Positions 1 to 8,225 of a DNA stretch of 20,634 bases are shown here, piece after piece (position 1 is the first letter of the stretch; every line of letters starts with the position of its first letter). The position numbers and the translations under genes were made by a program. Source of the DNA: CAZRIP01 sp964600165 (GTDB lineage Bacteria > Elusimicrobiota > Elusimicrobia > UBA1565 > UBA9628); assembly GCA_964600165.1 (NCBI GenBank), contig CAZRIP010000073.1, positions 1-20,634 of the forward strand. Direction: 5' to 3'. Below the pieces are notes generated by a model. It did not search any database. It saw only the letters and a program-made list of their open reading frames with translations, and was not told the origin of the DNA.

Positions 1-412
1 CGAGGTTCTTGCCCTCGGGCAGATTGATCCCGGTCTTGCCGCCGAGACCCGCGTCGAGCTGCCCGAGCGCCGTCGTCGGATAGCTCACCCACGGAATGCC
101 GCGCAGATAGATAGCGGCGGCGAAGCCCGCCGGATCGGTCACCGCGCCGCCGCCGACGGCGACGAGGAACGAGTCGCGGCCGAGGCCCTCGCGCAGCATG
201 AAAGACAGCAGCTTCTCGACGGCAAGCCAAGTCTTCGCCTTCTCGCCGGCGGGCAGCAGGAAAATCGACGCGCGCGCGCCTCGCTTCTTGAGCTCGGCGA
301 GCGCGGCGCGTCCGGCCGCCTTGAACGCGCGCGGCTCGCTGACGAGGCAAACGCGCGTCCCGCGCGGGATCACGACGCCCCAACCTTTCGCTTTGATGAA
401 TAGCCGGCTCAT
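1..412 (-). CDS. aroB: 3-dehydroquinate synthase, N-terminal part (truncated by window edge)
   Basis: The enzyme converts DAHP to 3-dehydroquinate, the second step of the shikimate pathway, in the cytoplasm using NAD and a divalent metal. About 137 residues are visible; a full protein is usually about 350. Family motifs seen are GEKAK, the nucleotide-binding GGGAVTDPAGF, the AAIYLRG stretch, and PTTALGQLDAGLGGKTGIN followed by PEGKN. In the glycine-rich motif most homologues read GGGVxGDxAGF; here TDP replaces GDL/M, with the Asp kept. The ATG overlaps the aroK stop in an ATGA junction, so translation is probably coupled. It is the last visible gene of the trpBA-aro operon, and its metal-binding C-terminal half lies beyond the left edge. 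The identification is secure; only completeness is unknown. Confidence 0.95.
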   Translation of the reverse strand, partial: MSRLFIKAKGWGVVIPRGTRVCLVSEPRAFKAAGRAALAELKKRGARASIFLLPAGEKAKTWLAVEKLLSFMLREGLGRDSFLVAVGGGAVTDPAGFAAAIYLRGIPWVSYPTTALGQLDAGLGGKTGINLPEGKNL

Positions 413-918
413 CCGAGCCTCCGGATGATCAGCGCGGCCGCTTTTAAGGGCGGCCTGCGCGTCGTCGAGACGACGAGGTCGGCGTGCGCGTAGCCGGCGC
501 GGCGCTTGGACAGCAGCGCGCGCATCCGCCCGCGCGCGCCGGGGCCGACGAGCAGCGGACGGTCCTTCAAGACCGGCTTGACCCGCCGCCAAAGCTCCGG
601 CTCGGCGCAGCGAAGGGCGACGAGCGCGCCGCGGCGCTCGACGACGGCGCGGTTGCGCGGGTCCAGGAGCGCGCCGCCGCCGAGCGCGATCACGCCGCGC
701 GGCTTCTTCGCCAGAGCCAAGATCGCCGCGCGCTCGAGCGCGCGGAAATACGGCTCGCCTCGATGAGCGAAGATCCGATGCACATCCATCCCCGCGCGCT
801 TCTCGATCCAAGCGTCGCAATCGAAAAAGGGAACCCCCATCGAGGACGCCAATCGCTTGCCGACGGTCGTCTTGCCGCTTCCCATGAAGCCGGTCAGAAA
901 GACGAGTCTTTTTCCCAT
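409..918 (-). CDS. aroK: Shikimate kinase
   Basis: The enzyme phosphorylates shikimate to shikimate 3-phosphate with ATP. The 169-residue length is typical for the family. Visible motifs are the P-loop GFMGSGKTT (residues 10-18), the DCD pair (D33, D35), GEPYFRALE with the shikimate-contacting arginine at R59, LGGGALLDP (glycines 79-81), and LKDRPLL as the LID arginine region. The ATG start leaves only nine residues before the P-loop, as is usual. The start lies inside the 3' end of aroC (25-base overlap), with no clear Shine-Dalgarno site, so coupling to aroC translation is likely. Its stop overlaps the aroB start. aroK-aroB adjacency is common in bacteria and supports the call. Confidence 0.96.
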   Translation of the reverse strand: MGKRLVFLTGFMGSGKTTVGKRLASSMGVPFFDCDAWIEKRAGMDVHRIFAHRGEPYFRALERAAILALAKKPRGVIALGGGALLDPRNRAVVERRGALVALRCAEPELWRRVKPVLKDRPLLVGPGARGRMRALLSKRRAGYAHADLVVSTTRRPPLKAAALIIRRLG

Positions 919-1973
919 TGTTTGAGCCGGGGCAGTATCTCGCTCATGGAGTCCCCGCCGAACTTGTCCAAAACGGCGTCGGCCAACGCGAGGGCCACGA
1001 GCGACTCCGAGATCACGGCCGCCGCCTCGACGGCGGAGACATCGGAGCGCTCCACGTGGGCTTTAGCGGCTTTCATGGTCTTCAAATCGACGGAGTCGAG
1101 CGGCTTCATGAGAGTCGCCAGCGGCTTCATCGCGGCGCGAATAACGAGCGGCTGGCCCGTCGTCATGCCTCCGTCGACGCCGCCCGAGCGGTTAGAGCGA
1201 TAGCCGACCGTCTTGCCCTTCGGCTCGTAGGCGTCGTGGGCTTGGGAGCCCGGGATCTCGGCCGCGCGAAAGCCGAGGCCGATCTCGACGCCCTTGATCG
1301 CGTTCAACGACATCACGGCGGCCGAAAGCGGCCCCTCGAGGCGGCGGTCCCATTGGACGTAGCTGCCCAGGCCGATCGGAAGGCCCTTCGCCGCGACCTC
1401 GAAGACGCCGCCCAAGGTGTCGCCGGCAGCGCGCGCCGCGTCGATCGCGGCCGCGACGGCGTCCTCGCCCGAGGCGCCGCCGATCGAGACGACGCGGCTT
1501 TCGACCTCGACGCCGCACGCCTCCAGGAAAACGCGCGCGACCGAGCCCAGGGCGACGCGCATCGCCGTCTCGCGCGCGCTCGCGCGCTCGAGTACGTCGC
1601 GCATATCGTCGAACTTATACTTGATCTTGCCGACGAGGTCGGCGTGGCCGGGGCGCGGGATCTCCACGCGCCGGCGCTCGGGCTCGCCCCGATCCTCGAC
1701 GGACATGACGTCCCCCCAGTTTTTATAATCCAGGTTCTGGATGATCAGCGCGATCGGCGAGCCGATCGTCTTGCCTTTGCGCACCCCGGAGAGGATCTCG
1801 ACGGCGTCGGTCTCGATCTTCTGCCGGTTGCCGCGGCCGCGGCCCTGCTTGCGGCGCAGCAACTGCTCCTTGATCGGCGCCTCGGAGAGCGCCAGGCCCG
1901 ACGGCAGGCCCTCGATGATGCCGACGAGCGCCTTTCCGTGCGATTCGCCGGCGGTTAGAAATCGGAGCTTCAT
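894..1973 (-). CDS. aroC: Chorismate synthase
   Basis: The enzyme eliminates phosphate from 5-enolpyruvylshikimate 3-phosphate to give chorismate, using reduced FMN. The protein has 359 residues, a usual length. It shows GESHGKA at residues 8-14, RRKQGRGRGNRQKIETD, RPGHADL, the ERASARETAMRVALG stretch, and SNRSGGVDGGMTTGQPL followed by AAMKPLATLMKPL, all conserved in the family. The ATG start is supported by an AGGTGAG Shine-Dalgarno sequence just upstream (1977-1983). The gene is four bases downstream of aroE and overlaps aroK by 25 bases. An AT-rich hairpin in the aroE end lies immediately before this ribosome site. Confidence 0.97.
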   Translation of the reverse strand: MKLRFLTAGESHGKALVGIIEGLPSGLALSEAPIKEQLLRRKQGRGRGNRQKIETDAVEILSGVRKGKTIGSPIALIIQNLDYKNWGDVMSVEDRGEPERRRVEIPRPGHADLVGKIKYKFDDMRDVLERASARETAMRVALGSVARVFLEACGVEVESRVVSIGGASGEDAVAAAIDAARAAGDTLGGVFEVAAKGLPIGLGSYVQWDRRLEGPLSAAVMSLNAIKGVEIGLGFRAAEIPGSQAHDAYEPKGKTVGYRSNRSGGVDGGMTTGQPLVIRAAMKPLATLMKPLDSVDLKTMKAAKAHVERSDVSAVEAAAVISESLVALALADAVLDKFGGDSMSEILPRLKQWEKDSSF

Positions 1974-1976
1974 GGT

Positions 1977-1983
1977 CTCACCT
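1977..1983 (-). promoter_or_regulatory. Shine-Dalgarno site of aroC
   Basis: On the minus strand AGGTGAG sits three bases before the aroC ATG, overlapping the aroE stop codon. It shows that genes inside the operon do use Shine-Dalgarno sites, in contrast to the operon-leading genes of this window. Confidence 0.65.
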
Positions 1984-2736
1984 TTTTACTTCTTTGCATA
2001 AAAGCAAAGAAGTCTTTTGGAACATCGCGCGGCGAACGGACGGTTTAAACTTTTTTCCGGTCCAGAACTCGAGCGAACGCAGCGCCTGGTAAACGAGCAT
2101 ATTGCCGCCGTCGGCGGCGCGCGCTTTCGAGCGGCGCGCCGCGCGCAAAAAAGCCGTGCCGCGGCCGTAGACGAGGTCGACTGCGACGTCGCAGCGTGCC
2201 GACCCGCGAAACGGCGCCTTGTTCGGAAACCCCTTCATGCCGAGCGGCGTCGCGTTGACCCAAAGAGCCGCCGAAGGCGGCTCTCCTTTAGATCGGCGCG
2301 ACCACACCGTCACGCGCTTGGCCCCGGCTTTTCCGAGAGCGTGACGCACGGCCCGCGACGCGCCGCCTGACCCGAAGACGACGGCGTCTTTGCCCCGCGG
2401 CGAAAACCCGAGCTCGCGCAGCGCGTCGCGAAACCCGGAGGCATCGGTGTTGTGCGCGACGGCGCCGCGCGCGTCGAAGCGCAACACGTTCGCCGCGCCG
2501 ACGGCTTTCGCCTCGGGCGTGGCGCGTTTCGCGAAGGCAAGCGCGGCGAGCTTATGCGGGATCGTCACGTTGACCCCGCGATAACCTTTCGCGCGCAGCC
2601 GCTCCATGTCCGTTTTGAAGTCCTCGGCCCGGACCCTCACCGCGTCGTACTCGACGCCCAGCGCGCGAAACAAACGCGGCGAACGCGAATGAGAGACCGG
2701 GTCGCCGACCACGGCCGCCTTGAGCCTAGGCCGCAC
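1978..2736 (-). CDS. aroE: Shikimate dehydrogenase (compact form)
   Basis: The enzyme reduces 3-dehydroshikimate to shikimate with NADPH. Shikimate-site motifs are PVSHSRSP (residues 13-20), NVTIPHK with catalytic K62, N83 in GAANVL, and HNTDASGF with D98. The Rossmann part shows GSGGASRAV, NATPLGM and DLVYGRGT, then DGGNMLVYQAL and FWTG. At 252 residues it is short. Compared with E. coli AroE from memory, about six residues are missing after the SRSP motif (the usual IHxxF helix) and about twenty between the NADP-binding strand and NATP. The last dozen residues lie in the AT-rich hairpin at 1988-2013 and look like a recent tail. The start is GTG, overlapping the aroA end by 11 bases. AroE is preferred over the quinate/shikimate paralogue YdiB because of the operon. 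Confidence 0.93.
   Translation of the reverse strand: MRPRLKAAVVGDPVSHSRSPRLFRALGVEYDAVRVRAEDFKTDMERLRAKGYRGVNVTIPHKLAALAFAKRATPEAKAVGAANVLRFDARGAVAHNTDASGFRDALRELGFSPRGKDAVVFGSGGASRAVRHALGKAGAKRVTVWSRRSKGEPPSAALWVNATPLGMKGFPNKAPFRGSARCDVAVDLVYGRGTAFLRAARRSKARAADGGNMLVYQALRSLEFWTGKKFKPSVRRAMFQKTSLLLCKEVKR
1988..2013 (-). repeat. AT-rich hairpin within the aroE 3' end, upstream of the aroC ribosome site
   Basis: Perfect 10-base arms (ACTTCTTTGC and GCAAAGAAGT) flank a six-base loop. The element is AT-rich in an otherwise GC-rich operon and is translated as the last residues of AroE (about KTSLLLCKEV). In the operon direction it is followed by AAAAAGG and the aroC ribosome site, so it lacks the U-tract of an intrinsic terminator. 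It resembles the palindrome at 7582-7625 in arms, loop size and the flanking TCCAAAA, with paired substitutions in the stem. It may be a dispersed palindromic element or an RNA stability or processing hairpin; the function is inference. Confidence 0.6.
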
Positions 2737-3982
2737 ACCGGCTCCGCAGATCCTCGAGGAAAGTGGGATACGAGATCTTCGCGCAATCGGGATCGTCGAC
2801 GTGGACCGTCCCCTCGGCGACCAGGCCGGCGACGAACCCCGTCATCGCGAGGCGATGATCCTTCTTGGACGCCACGCGCGCGCCGCGCAGCTTGGCCGCG
2901 CCCTCGACGATCAAGTCGTCTTTTTCCGCGCGCGCCTTGACGCCGAGCGCGGTCAACAGCTCGACGATCGCGGCGAGCCGGTCGCTTTCCTTGTGGCGCA
3001 GCTCCGAAAGCCCGCGAAAGCGCGAGACGCCGCGGGCGCGGGCCGCCGCCAACGCCAGGATCGGCACTTCGTCGACGAGCGAAGGCACCTCGTCTTCCTT
3101 TATATCGGTCGCGTGGAGCGCGGCCGAGCGCACGATCAAGTCGGCATAGGGCTCTCCGGCCTCCCAAACCTTGTCGCGCTCGATCTTGGCGCCCATGCGC
3201 TCGAGCACGGCGAGAAAGCCGGCGCGCGTCGGGTTGACGCCGACGTTCTCGACGCGCAGCTCGCTGCCCTTGGCGAGCGTCGCCGCGACCGCCCAGAACG
3301 CCGCCGACGAGGCGTCGCCCGGGACGATCACGCGCGCGCCCGCCAGGCGCTGCGCGCCTTCGACCGTGACCTTGAGGCCCTCGCGCCGCAGCTTCGCGCC
3401 GAACATCGGCAGCATGCGCTCGGTGTGGTCGCGCGAGAGAGCCGGCTCGACGACGGAGGTCTCGCCCATGGCGAGGACGCCCGCGAGGAGCACGGCCGAC
3501 TTAACCTGCGCGCTGGCGACCGGCGTCTTGTAATGGATGCCCTTGAGCGCCGCGCCGCGGACCGTGAGCGGAGCCGTCCCGCCTTCCGCCAGATCGATCG
3601 TCGCGCCCATCAATCGCAACGGGACCGCGACGCGCGCCATGGGCCTTTTATTGAGCGATTCGTCGCCGTGGACGCGCGCGAGCACGTCGTTACCCGCGAG
3701 CACGCCCATCAAAAGCCGCGTCGTCGTGCCCGAGTTGCCGGCGTCGAGCTTGTGGTTGCCGGTAAATCCCCGCCAACCGAGGCCTTTGAAAGAAGCGCGG
3801 TCTTTCTCGCGCTTGATCTTGCAGCCGAGCGCCTGCAGGCAGGCCCACGTCGAGCGCACGTCCTCGCCGTTGGAAAGATTATCGACGTTCGTGCGGCCTT
3901 CCGCCATCGCGCCGAAGATCAGCGCGCGGTGCGAGATCGACTTGTCGCCGGGAACGCGGACCGCCCCCCTAAGCTTACTCAA
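2726..3982 (-). CDS. aroA: 3-phosphoshikimate 1-carboxyvinyltransferase (EPSP synthase)
   Basis: The enzyme joins phosphoenolpyruvate to shikimate 3-phosphate, the penultimate step to chorismate, and is the glyphosate target. Motifs are VPGDKSISHRA (K14), GNSGTTTRLL, LNKRPMARV, SAQVKSAVLLAG, SRDHTERMLPMFGA, PGDASSAAFWAVA, LVDEVP and RHKESDRL. The combination RDHTE, GDKS and SAQVK resembles that quoted for class II enzymes, but I did not assign the class. The reading frame is open upstream to 4312, but that region is the antisense-free body of aroF. The likely start is the TTG at 3982, which overlaps the aroF stop as TTGA and places the GDKS motif at the usual distance. That gives 418 residues, close to the family norm. 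The gene overlaps aroE by 11 bases. Confidence 0.93.
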   Translation of the reverse strand: MSKLRGAVRVPGDKSISHRALIFGAMAEGRTNVDNLSNGEDVRSTWACLQALGCKIKREKDRASFKGLGWRGFTGNHKLDAGNSGTTTRLLMGVLAGNDVLARVHGDESLNKRPMARVAVPLRLMGATIDLAEGGTAPLTVRGAALKGIHYKTPVASAQVKSAVLLAGVLAMGETSVVEPALSRDHTERMLPMFGAKLRREGLKVTVEGAQRLAGARVIVPGDASSAAFWAVAATLAKGSELRVENVGVNPTRAGFLAVLERMGAKIERDKVWEAGEPYADLIVRSAALHATDIKEDEVPSLVDEVPILALAAARARGVSRFRGLSELRHKESDRLAAIVELLTALGVKARAEKDDLIVEGAAKLRGARVASKKDHRLAMTGFVAGLVAEGTVHVDDPDCAKISYPTFLEDLRSRCAA

Positions 3983-5013
3983 CGGACTTTCCGCTGCGGG
4001 GTCATCTCGTGGCCGACGGCCGCCGTGATCTTGCCCAGGTCCTTCATCAAGGCGGCGAAGTCTTCCGGCGGCAGGGCCTGCGCGCCGTCGCAAAGCGCCT
4101 CGCGCGGGCGGTCGTGCACCTCGATCATCAGGCCGTGCGCGCCGGCGGCCGCGGCCGCGCGCGCCATCGGGGCCACGCGCGAGCGCGCGCCCGTCGCGTG
4201 ACTCGGGTCGACGATGATCGGCAGATGCGAGAGCTCCTTGACCGCGGGCACGACGTTGAGATCGAGGGTGTTGCGCGCGTGGTCCGAGAAGGTTCGCACG
4301 CCGCGCTCGCACAGAAAGACGCGGCTATTGCCTTCGGACAAGAGATATTCCGCCGACATCAGCCACTCGTCCAAGGTCGCCGACATCCCGCGCTTGAGCA
4401 TGACCGGCTTCTTGACCTTGGCGAGGTCTTTGAGGAGCGCGAAGTTCTGCATGTTGCGCGCGCCGACCTGCAGGACGTCGGCGAAGGCGGCGACGTCTTC
4501 CAAGGTGCGCTGGTCGAGGACCTCGGTGACGATCGGCATGCCCACTTCCTTGCCCGCGGCGGCGAGGAGCTTGAGGCCCTCGATGCCCAAACCCTGGAAC
4601 GCGTAGGGCGAAGTGCGCGGCTTGAACGCCCCGCCGCGCAACAGCTGCGCGCCCGCGGCCTTGACCTTGCGCGCGATGCGAAACACCTGCTCCTCGCTCT
4701 CGACGGCGCACGGTCCCGCGATCACGAGAAAGCCTTTCCCGCCGAGCTCGTAGGGCCCGATCTTGACGATCGTGTCGGCGTGCTTGAAATCGCGACCCGA
4801 GAGCTTATAGGGCTTGGTGACCGGGACGGCGTCCTTGACGCCGGGTAGCCCGACGAACTCGCGCGGATCGAGCGCGCCCGCGTTGCCCGTGATGCCGACC
4901 GCCACCGATTGCGCGCCCGGAATGACGTGGGGCTTGAGCTTCATGGCGCGGATCTTCCGCAACACGCCCTCGAGCTCGGCCTTCGTGTGGTCCGAATTCA
5001 TCAGGATCAGCAT
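3979..5013 (-). CDS. aroF: DAHP synthase, type I-beta with N-terminal regulatory domain
   Basis: This enzyme makes 3-deoxy-D-arabino-heptulosonate 7-phosphate from phosphoenolpyruvate and erythrose 4-phosphate, the entry to the shikimate pathway. Residues 1 to about 75 form the ferredoxin-like domain seen in Thermotoga-type enzymes, where it gives feedback control by aromatic amino acids. The barrel shows GPCAVES (metal ligand C102), KPRTSPYAFQGLG, QVGARNMQNF, KRGMSAT, LCERGVRTF, DPSHATGAR and a late EVHDRP. Its length of 344 residues matches the subfamily. The ATG lies three bases after the trpA stop, with an AGGGAG ribosome site at 5021-5026. Placement directly after trpBA couples tryptophan synthase to the supply of precursor. 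Which amino acid inhibits it cannot be read here. Confidence 0.95.
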   Translation of the reverse strand: MLILMNSDHTKAELEGVLRKIRAMKLKPHVIPGAQSVAVGITGNAGALDPREFVGLPGVKDAVPVTKPYKLSGRDFKHADTIVKIGPYELGGKGFLVIAGPCAVESEEQVFRIARKVKAAGAQLLRGGAFKPRTSPYAFQGLGIEGLKLLAAAGKEVGMPIVTEVLDQRTLEDVAAFADVLQVGARNMQNFALLKDLAKVKKPVMLKRGMSATLDEWLMSAEYLLSEGNSRVFLCERGVRTFSDHARNTLDLNVVPAVKELSHLPIIVDPSHATGARSRVAPMARAAAAAGAHGLMIEVHDRPREALCDGAQALPPEDFAALMKDLGKITAAVGHEMTPQRKVR

Positions 5014-5016
5014 CTA

Positions 5017-5783
5017 TTATCTCCCTAAAGCCGATACGAGCCGCCGCGCGAGCCGCGCCATGGCGGCCGTGCCGCCGCGGCCGGCCGCGACGAGCGCCGA
5101 GCCGACGACGACGCCGTCGCTGACTCGCGCCAGCGCGCGCGCCTGCGCGGGCTCCGACACGCCGAAGCCGACGATCACGGGCTTCTTGACCAGGCGGCGC
5201 ACCCGCGAAATCCGGGCGGCGAGCCCGCCGGCGACGCCCGCCCGCGCGCCGGTCACGCCCTCGCGGGAGACGTAGTAGACGATCGAGCCGGACGATTTGC
5301 CGATGAGCCTGATCCGGTCGTCCGTGGTCGTCGGCGAGACGAGCAGCACGAGCTCGACGCCGCGCCGCGACAACGCGCGTGAAAGCGGCGACGACTCCTC
5401 GGCGGATAAATCGACGGCGAGCACGCCGTCGACGCCCGACTCTCCGCAGGCGTCGGCGAAGCGCTCGACGCCCAGCCGCAGCACGGGGTTCAAATAAGTG
5501 AAGAGCACGATCGGCGTCGAAAGCCCCTCGCGGCGGAGCTCGGCGACGAGAAGCAAGACCTTGCGCAGCGTCGTGTTCTTGCGCAGCGCGCGCGCCGCGG
5601 CGGCCTGGATCACGGGGCCGTCGGCGACGGGATCCGAGAACGGCACGCCGAGCTCGATGACGTCGGCGCCCGCCGCGGACAGGGCTTTCACGCGCGCGGC
5701 CGTCTGCGAAAGCGAGGGGTCGCCTGCCGTGATGAACGGCACGAAGGCGCAGCGGCCCTCGCGCTCGAGCGCCCGGTCGAGCC

Positions 5784-5787
<4 letters not shown>
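5017..5787 (-). CDS. trpA: Tryptophan synthase alpha chain
   Basis: The alpha subunit cleaves indole-3-glycerol phosphate to indole, which tunnels to the beta subunit. The 256-residue barrel starts MRLDRALE and shows PFITAGDP, the catalytic glutamate E45 in IELGVPFSDP, D56 in VADGP, then LFTYLNP, VDLSAEES, YYVSREGVTG and VGFGVSEP. The frame is open further upstream to 5877, but the ATG at 5787 overlaps the trpB stop as ATGA and gives the family's usual N-terminus, so it is chosen. The gene is followed three bases later by aroF. No key residue is missing. Confidence 0.96.
5021..5026 (-). promoter_or_regulatory. Shine-Dalgarno site of aroF
   Basis: AGGGAG on the minus strand lies seven bases before the aroF ATG, inside the trpA 3' end. 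It fixes the aroF start. Confidence 0.65.
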
Positions 5788-6935
<1,148 letters not shown>

Positions 6936-6941
6936 GCAGTC

Positions 6942-6951
6942 ATTATATAAT
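6942..6951. promoter_or_regulatory. Shared palindromic -10 box, divergent promoter for trpB operon and 6959 gene
   Basis: ATTATATAAT is a 10-base palindrome that contains TATAAT on each strand (6946-6951 plus, 6947-6942 minus). The plus gene's ATG is seven bases downstream and the minus trpB GTG six bases downstream, so each transcript would start at or next to its start codon. No Shine-Dalgarno site fits either gene. I could not see a convincing -35 on either side. The promoter role is inferred from the match and the position. Confidence 0.65.
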
Positions 6952-6958
6952 TGTCGCC

Positions 6959-7582
6959 ATGCGCGCCGCCCTGGCAATCGTCCTCGTCGCGACCGCCTCG
7001 TTCGCCGCTCCGACGAAGATCGGCGACTCGGCGGTGTTTAATCCGCTCATGGGCTCGACGAGCCTGCTGCGAGAGGCGTGCGACAAGGAGGCCGGGGACG
7101 CGCTCAAGGCTTGCCTCATCCGCTTCATGAAAGGCGTCCGCCCCGAGGCGGTCGCGTTCACCCAGGCGCTCGACGAACCCGGCTTCTTGCGCGAGTTCAT
7201 TCCGGGAAGCAAGCTCGACCTCGGCCGCGTGCATTTCCCGTGGCGCGCCAACTTCAACGACACCGTCTATTTCTTGAACGGCGAGCCGCCGCTGCTCGAC
7301 GCCTACGGCGCCGAGACGCTCGCGAAGCTCAAGCTTTCCGGGGACGGAATCCTCTTCCCCGACGGCTACGCGCTGCCGGAACGCGCGAAGACGTTCACGG
7401 GCATCCGCTACGTCTCCGACGTCTCGGTGCGCAAATGCCGCGCCTGCGCGGAGATCTCCGTCGCCAAGGTGGCCTGGGACTTCGCCGACAACGACAAATA
7501 CCTCGGCGCGAAGATTCTATCGATCGAACCTTCGGACGCCCCGGCGGGCCCGCAGCCCGTATCGTCGAGGCCCGCCCACTGA
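6959..7582 (+). CDS. Exported protein of unknown function with paired cysteines
   Basis: I do not recognise this family. The 207-residue protein begins with a signal peptide (MRAALAIVLVATASFA, cleavage likely after residue 16 or 17), so it should act outside the cytoplasm. The mature part has four cysteines in two groups: C41 and C52, and a CRAC motif at C160-C163. This suggests a disulfide or a metal site. There is no lipobox, membrane helix after the signal, or repeat. The tail after about residue 192 is rich in Pro, Ala and Ser and looks flexible. It sits alone between the two aromatic operons, reading towards trpF and sharing a divergent -10 box with trpB. Nothing in its sequence suggests an enzyme of aromatic synthesis. 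Confidence 0.8.
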   Translation: MRAALAIVLVATASFAAPTKIGDSAVFNPLMGSTSLLREACDKEAGDALKACLIRFMKGVRPEAVAFTQALDEPGFLREFIPGSKLDLGRVHFPWRANFNDTVYFLNGEPPLLDAYGAETLAKLKLSGDGILFPDGYALPERAKTFTGIRYVSDVSVRKCRACAEISVAKVAWDFADNDKYLGAKILSIEPSDAPAGPQPVSSRPAH

Positions 7583-7625
7583 TCCAAAACAGTTCGTTGC
7601 TTTAAAGCAACGAACTGTTTTGGAT
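7582..7625. terminator. Bidirectional terminator: perfect 44-bp palindrome
   Basis: Twenty-two-base arms are fully complementary around the centre TTTAAA at 7601-7606. The GC-containing core (CAGTTCGTTGC with its complement) is flanked by AAAA on one side and TTTT on the other, so a U-tract follows the stem in both directions. It begins at the last base of the 6959 gene's stop codon and ends three bases before the trpF stop. It therefore fits a shared intrinsic terminator for convergent genes. Its length and perfection are greater than usual, and it resembles the hairpin at 1988-2013. Confidence 0.85.
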
Positions 7626-7628
7626 AGG

Positions 7629-8225
7629 TCAAAGACTCCCGGCGGCGGCGAAGAACGCGCGCAGCTTCTCTGCGTCTTTAAAGCCAAGGGTCGATTCGAC
7701 GCCGGACGCCACGTCGACGCCGTCGCAGCCGGAGGCCTCGATCGCGCGCGCGACGTTCTCCGGCGTCAGCCCGCCCGCGACGAGCACGAGGCCTTTGAGC
7801 CCGGCCGCCGCCTTCCACGCGGCCTCGATCTCGGCCTGAGAAGGCTTCTTTCCCGCCTTTCGGTCGCCCTTCGCGCGCTTGGGCTCGACGAGCAAAGCCG
7901 CCGCGCCGGCCGGTGCGGCCTCTCCCGGCGCGAGCACGGCGATCGAGGAAAGCCCGGCCGCCTTGGCGAGCTCGCCCGAAGGCAGCTGCACCATGTCGAG
8001 CCGCAGGACCTCGGCCGCGCGCGCGATCTCCTCGGCCGTGTTGCCCTCGAAGACGCCGACGGCGAGCGCCGGCCACGCGATCTTCTCGCGCACGGCCTTC
8101 GCTTGATCAAGCGCCAGCTTGCGCGGGCTGTGCCCGGCGAAGATCAGGCCGCAGGCCCAGGCCCCGAGCTCGCAGGAAAGCGCGGCGTCTTGAGGCCGCG
8201 TCAGGCCGCAGACTTTCACCTTCAC
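7629..8225 (-). CDS. trpF: Phosphoribosylanthranilate isomerase
   Basis: The enzyme converts phosphoribosylanthranilate to the ribulose-phosphate enolamine, by an Amadori rearrangement. The 198-residue barrel has KVCGLTR with the catalytic cysteine C6, the AGHSPRKL stretch, VGVFEGN, LVAGGLTPENV, and the GVDVASGVE motif with the catalytic aspartate, followed by KD. The usual VQLHGxE motif reads VQLPSGE (residues 79-85), losing the histidine. The start is GTG, overlapping the trpC stop as GTGA. It is the last gene of the trpEG-HK-DCF operon and ends at the 44-bp terminator palindrome. Confidence 0.94.
   Translation of the reverse strand: MKVKVCGLTRPQDAALSCELGAWACGLIFAGHSPRKLALDQAKAVREKIAWPALAVGVFEGNTAEEIARAAEVLRLDMVQLPSGELAKAAGLSSIAVLAPGEAAPAGAAALLVEPKRAKGDRKAGKKPSQAEIEAAWKAAAGLKGLVLVAGGLTPENVARAIEASGCDGVDVASGVESTLGFKDAEKLRAFFAAAGSL

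Noticed and set aside
2720..4201. A 493-codon plus-strand open frame opposite aroA
   Set aside because: It is the antisense of a conserved EPSP synthase, with biased composition and no motif.
3983..4312. N-terminal extension of aroA
   Set aside because: It overlaps the conserved aroF end in another frame; the extension is Arg/Ala-rich and the TTG at 3982 gives a normal AroA length.
7582..7625. Attachment or recombination site
   Set aside because: No integrase, transposase, flanking duplication or phage gene is nearby, and the position between convergent stops fits a terminator.
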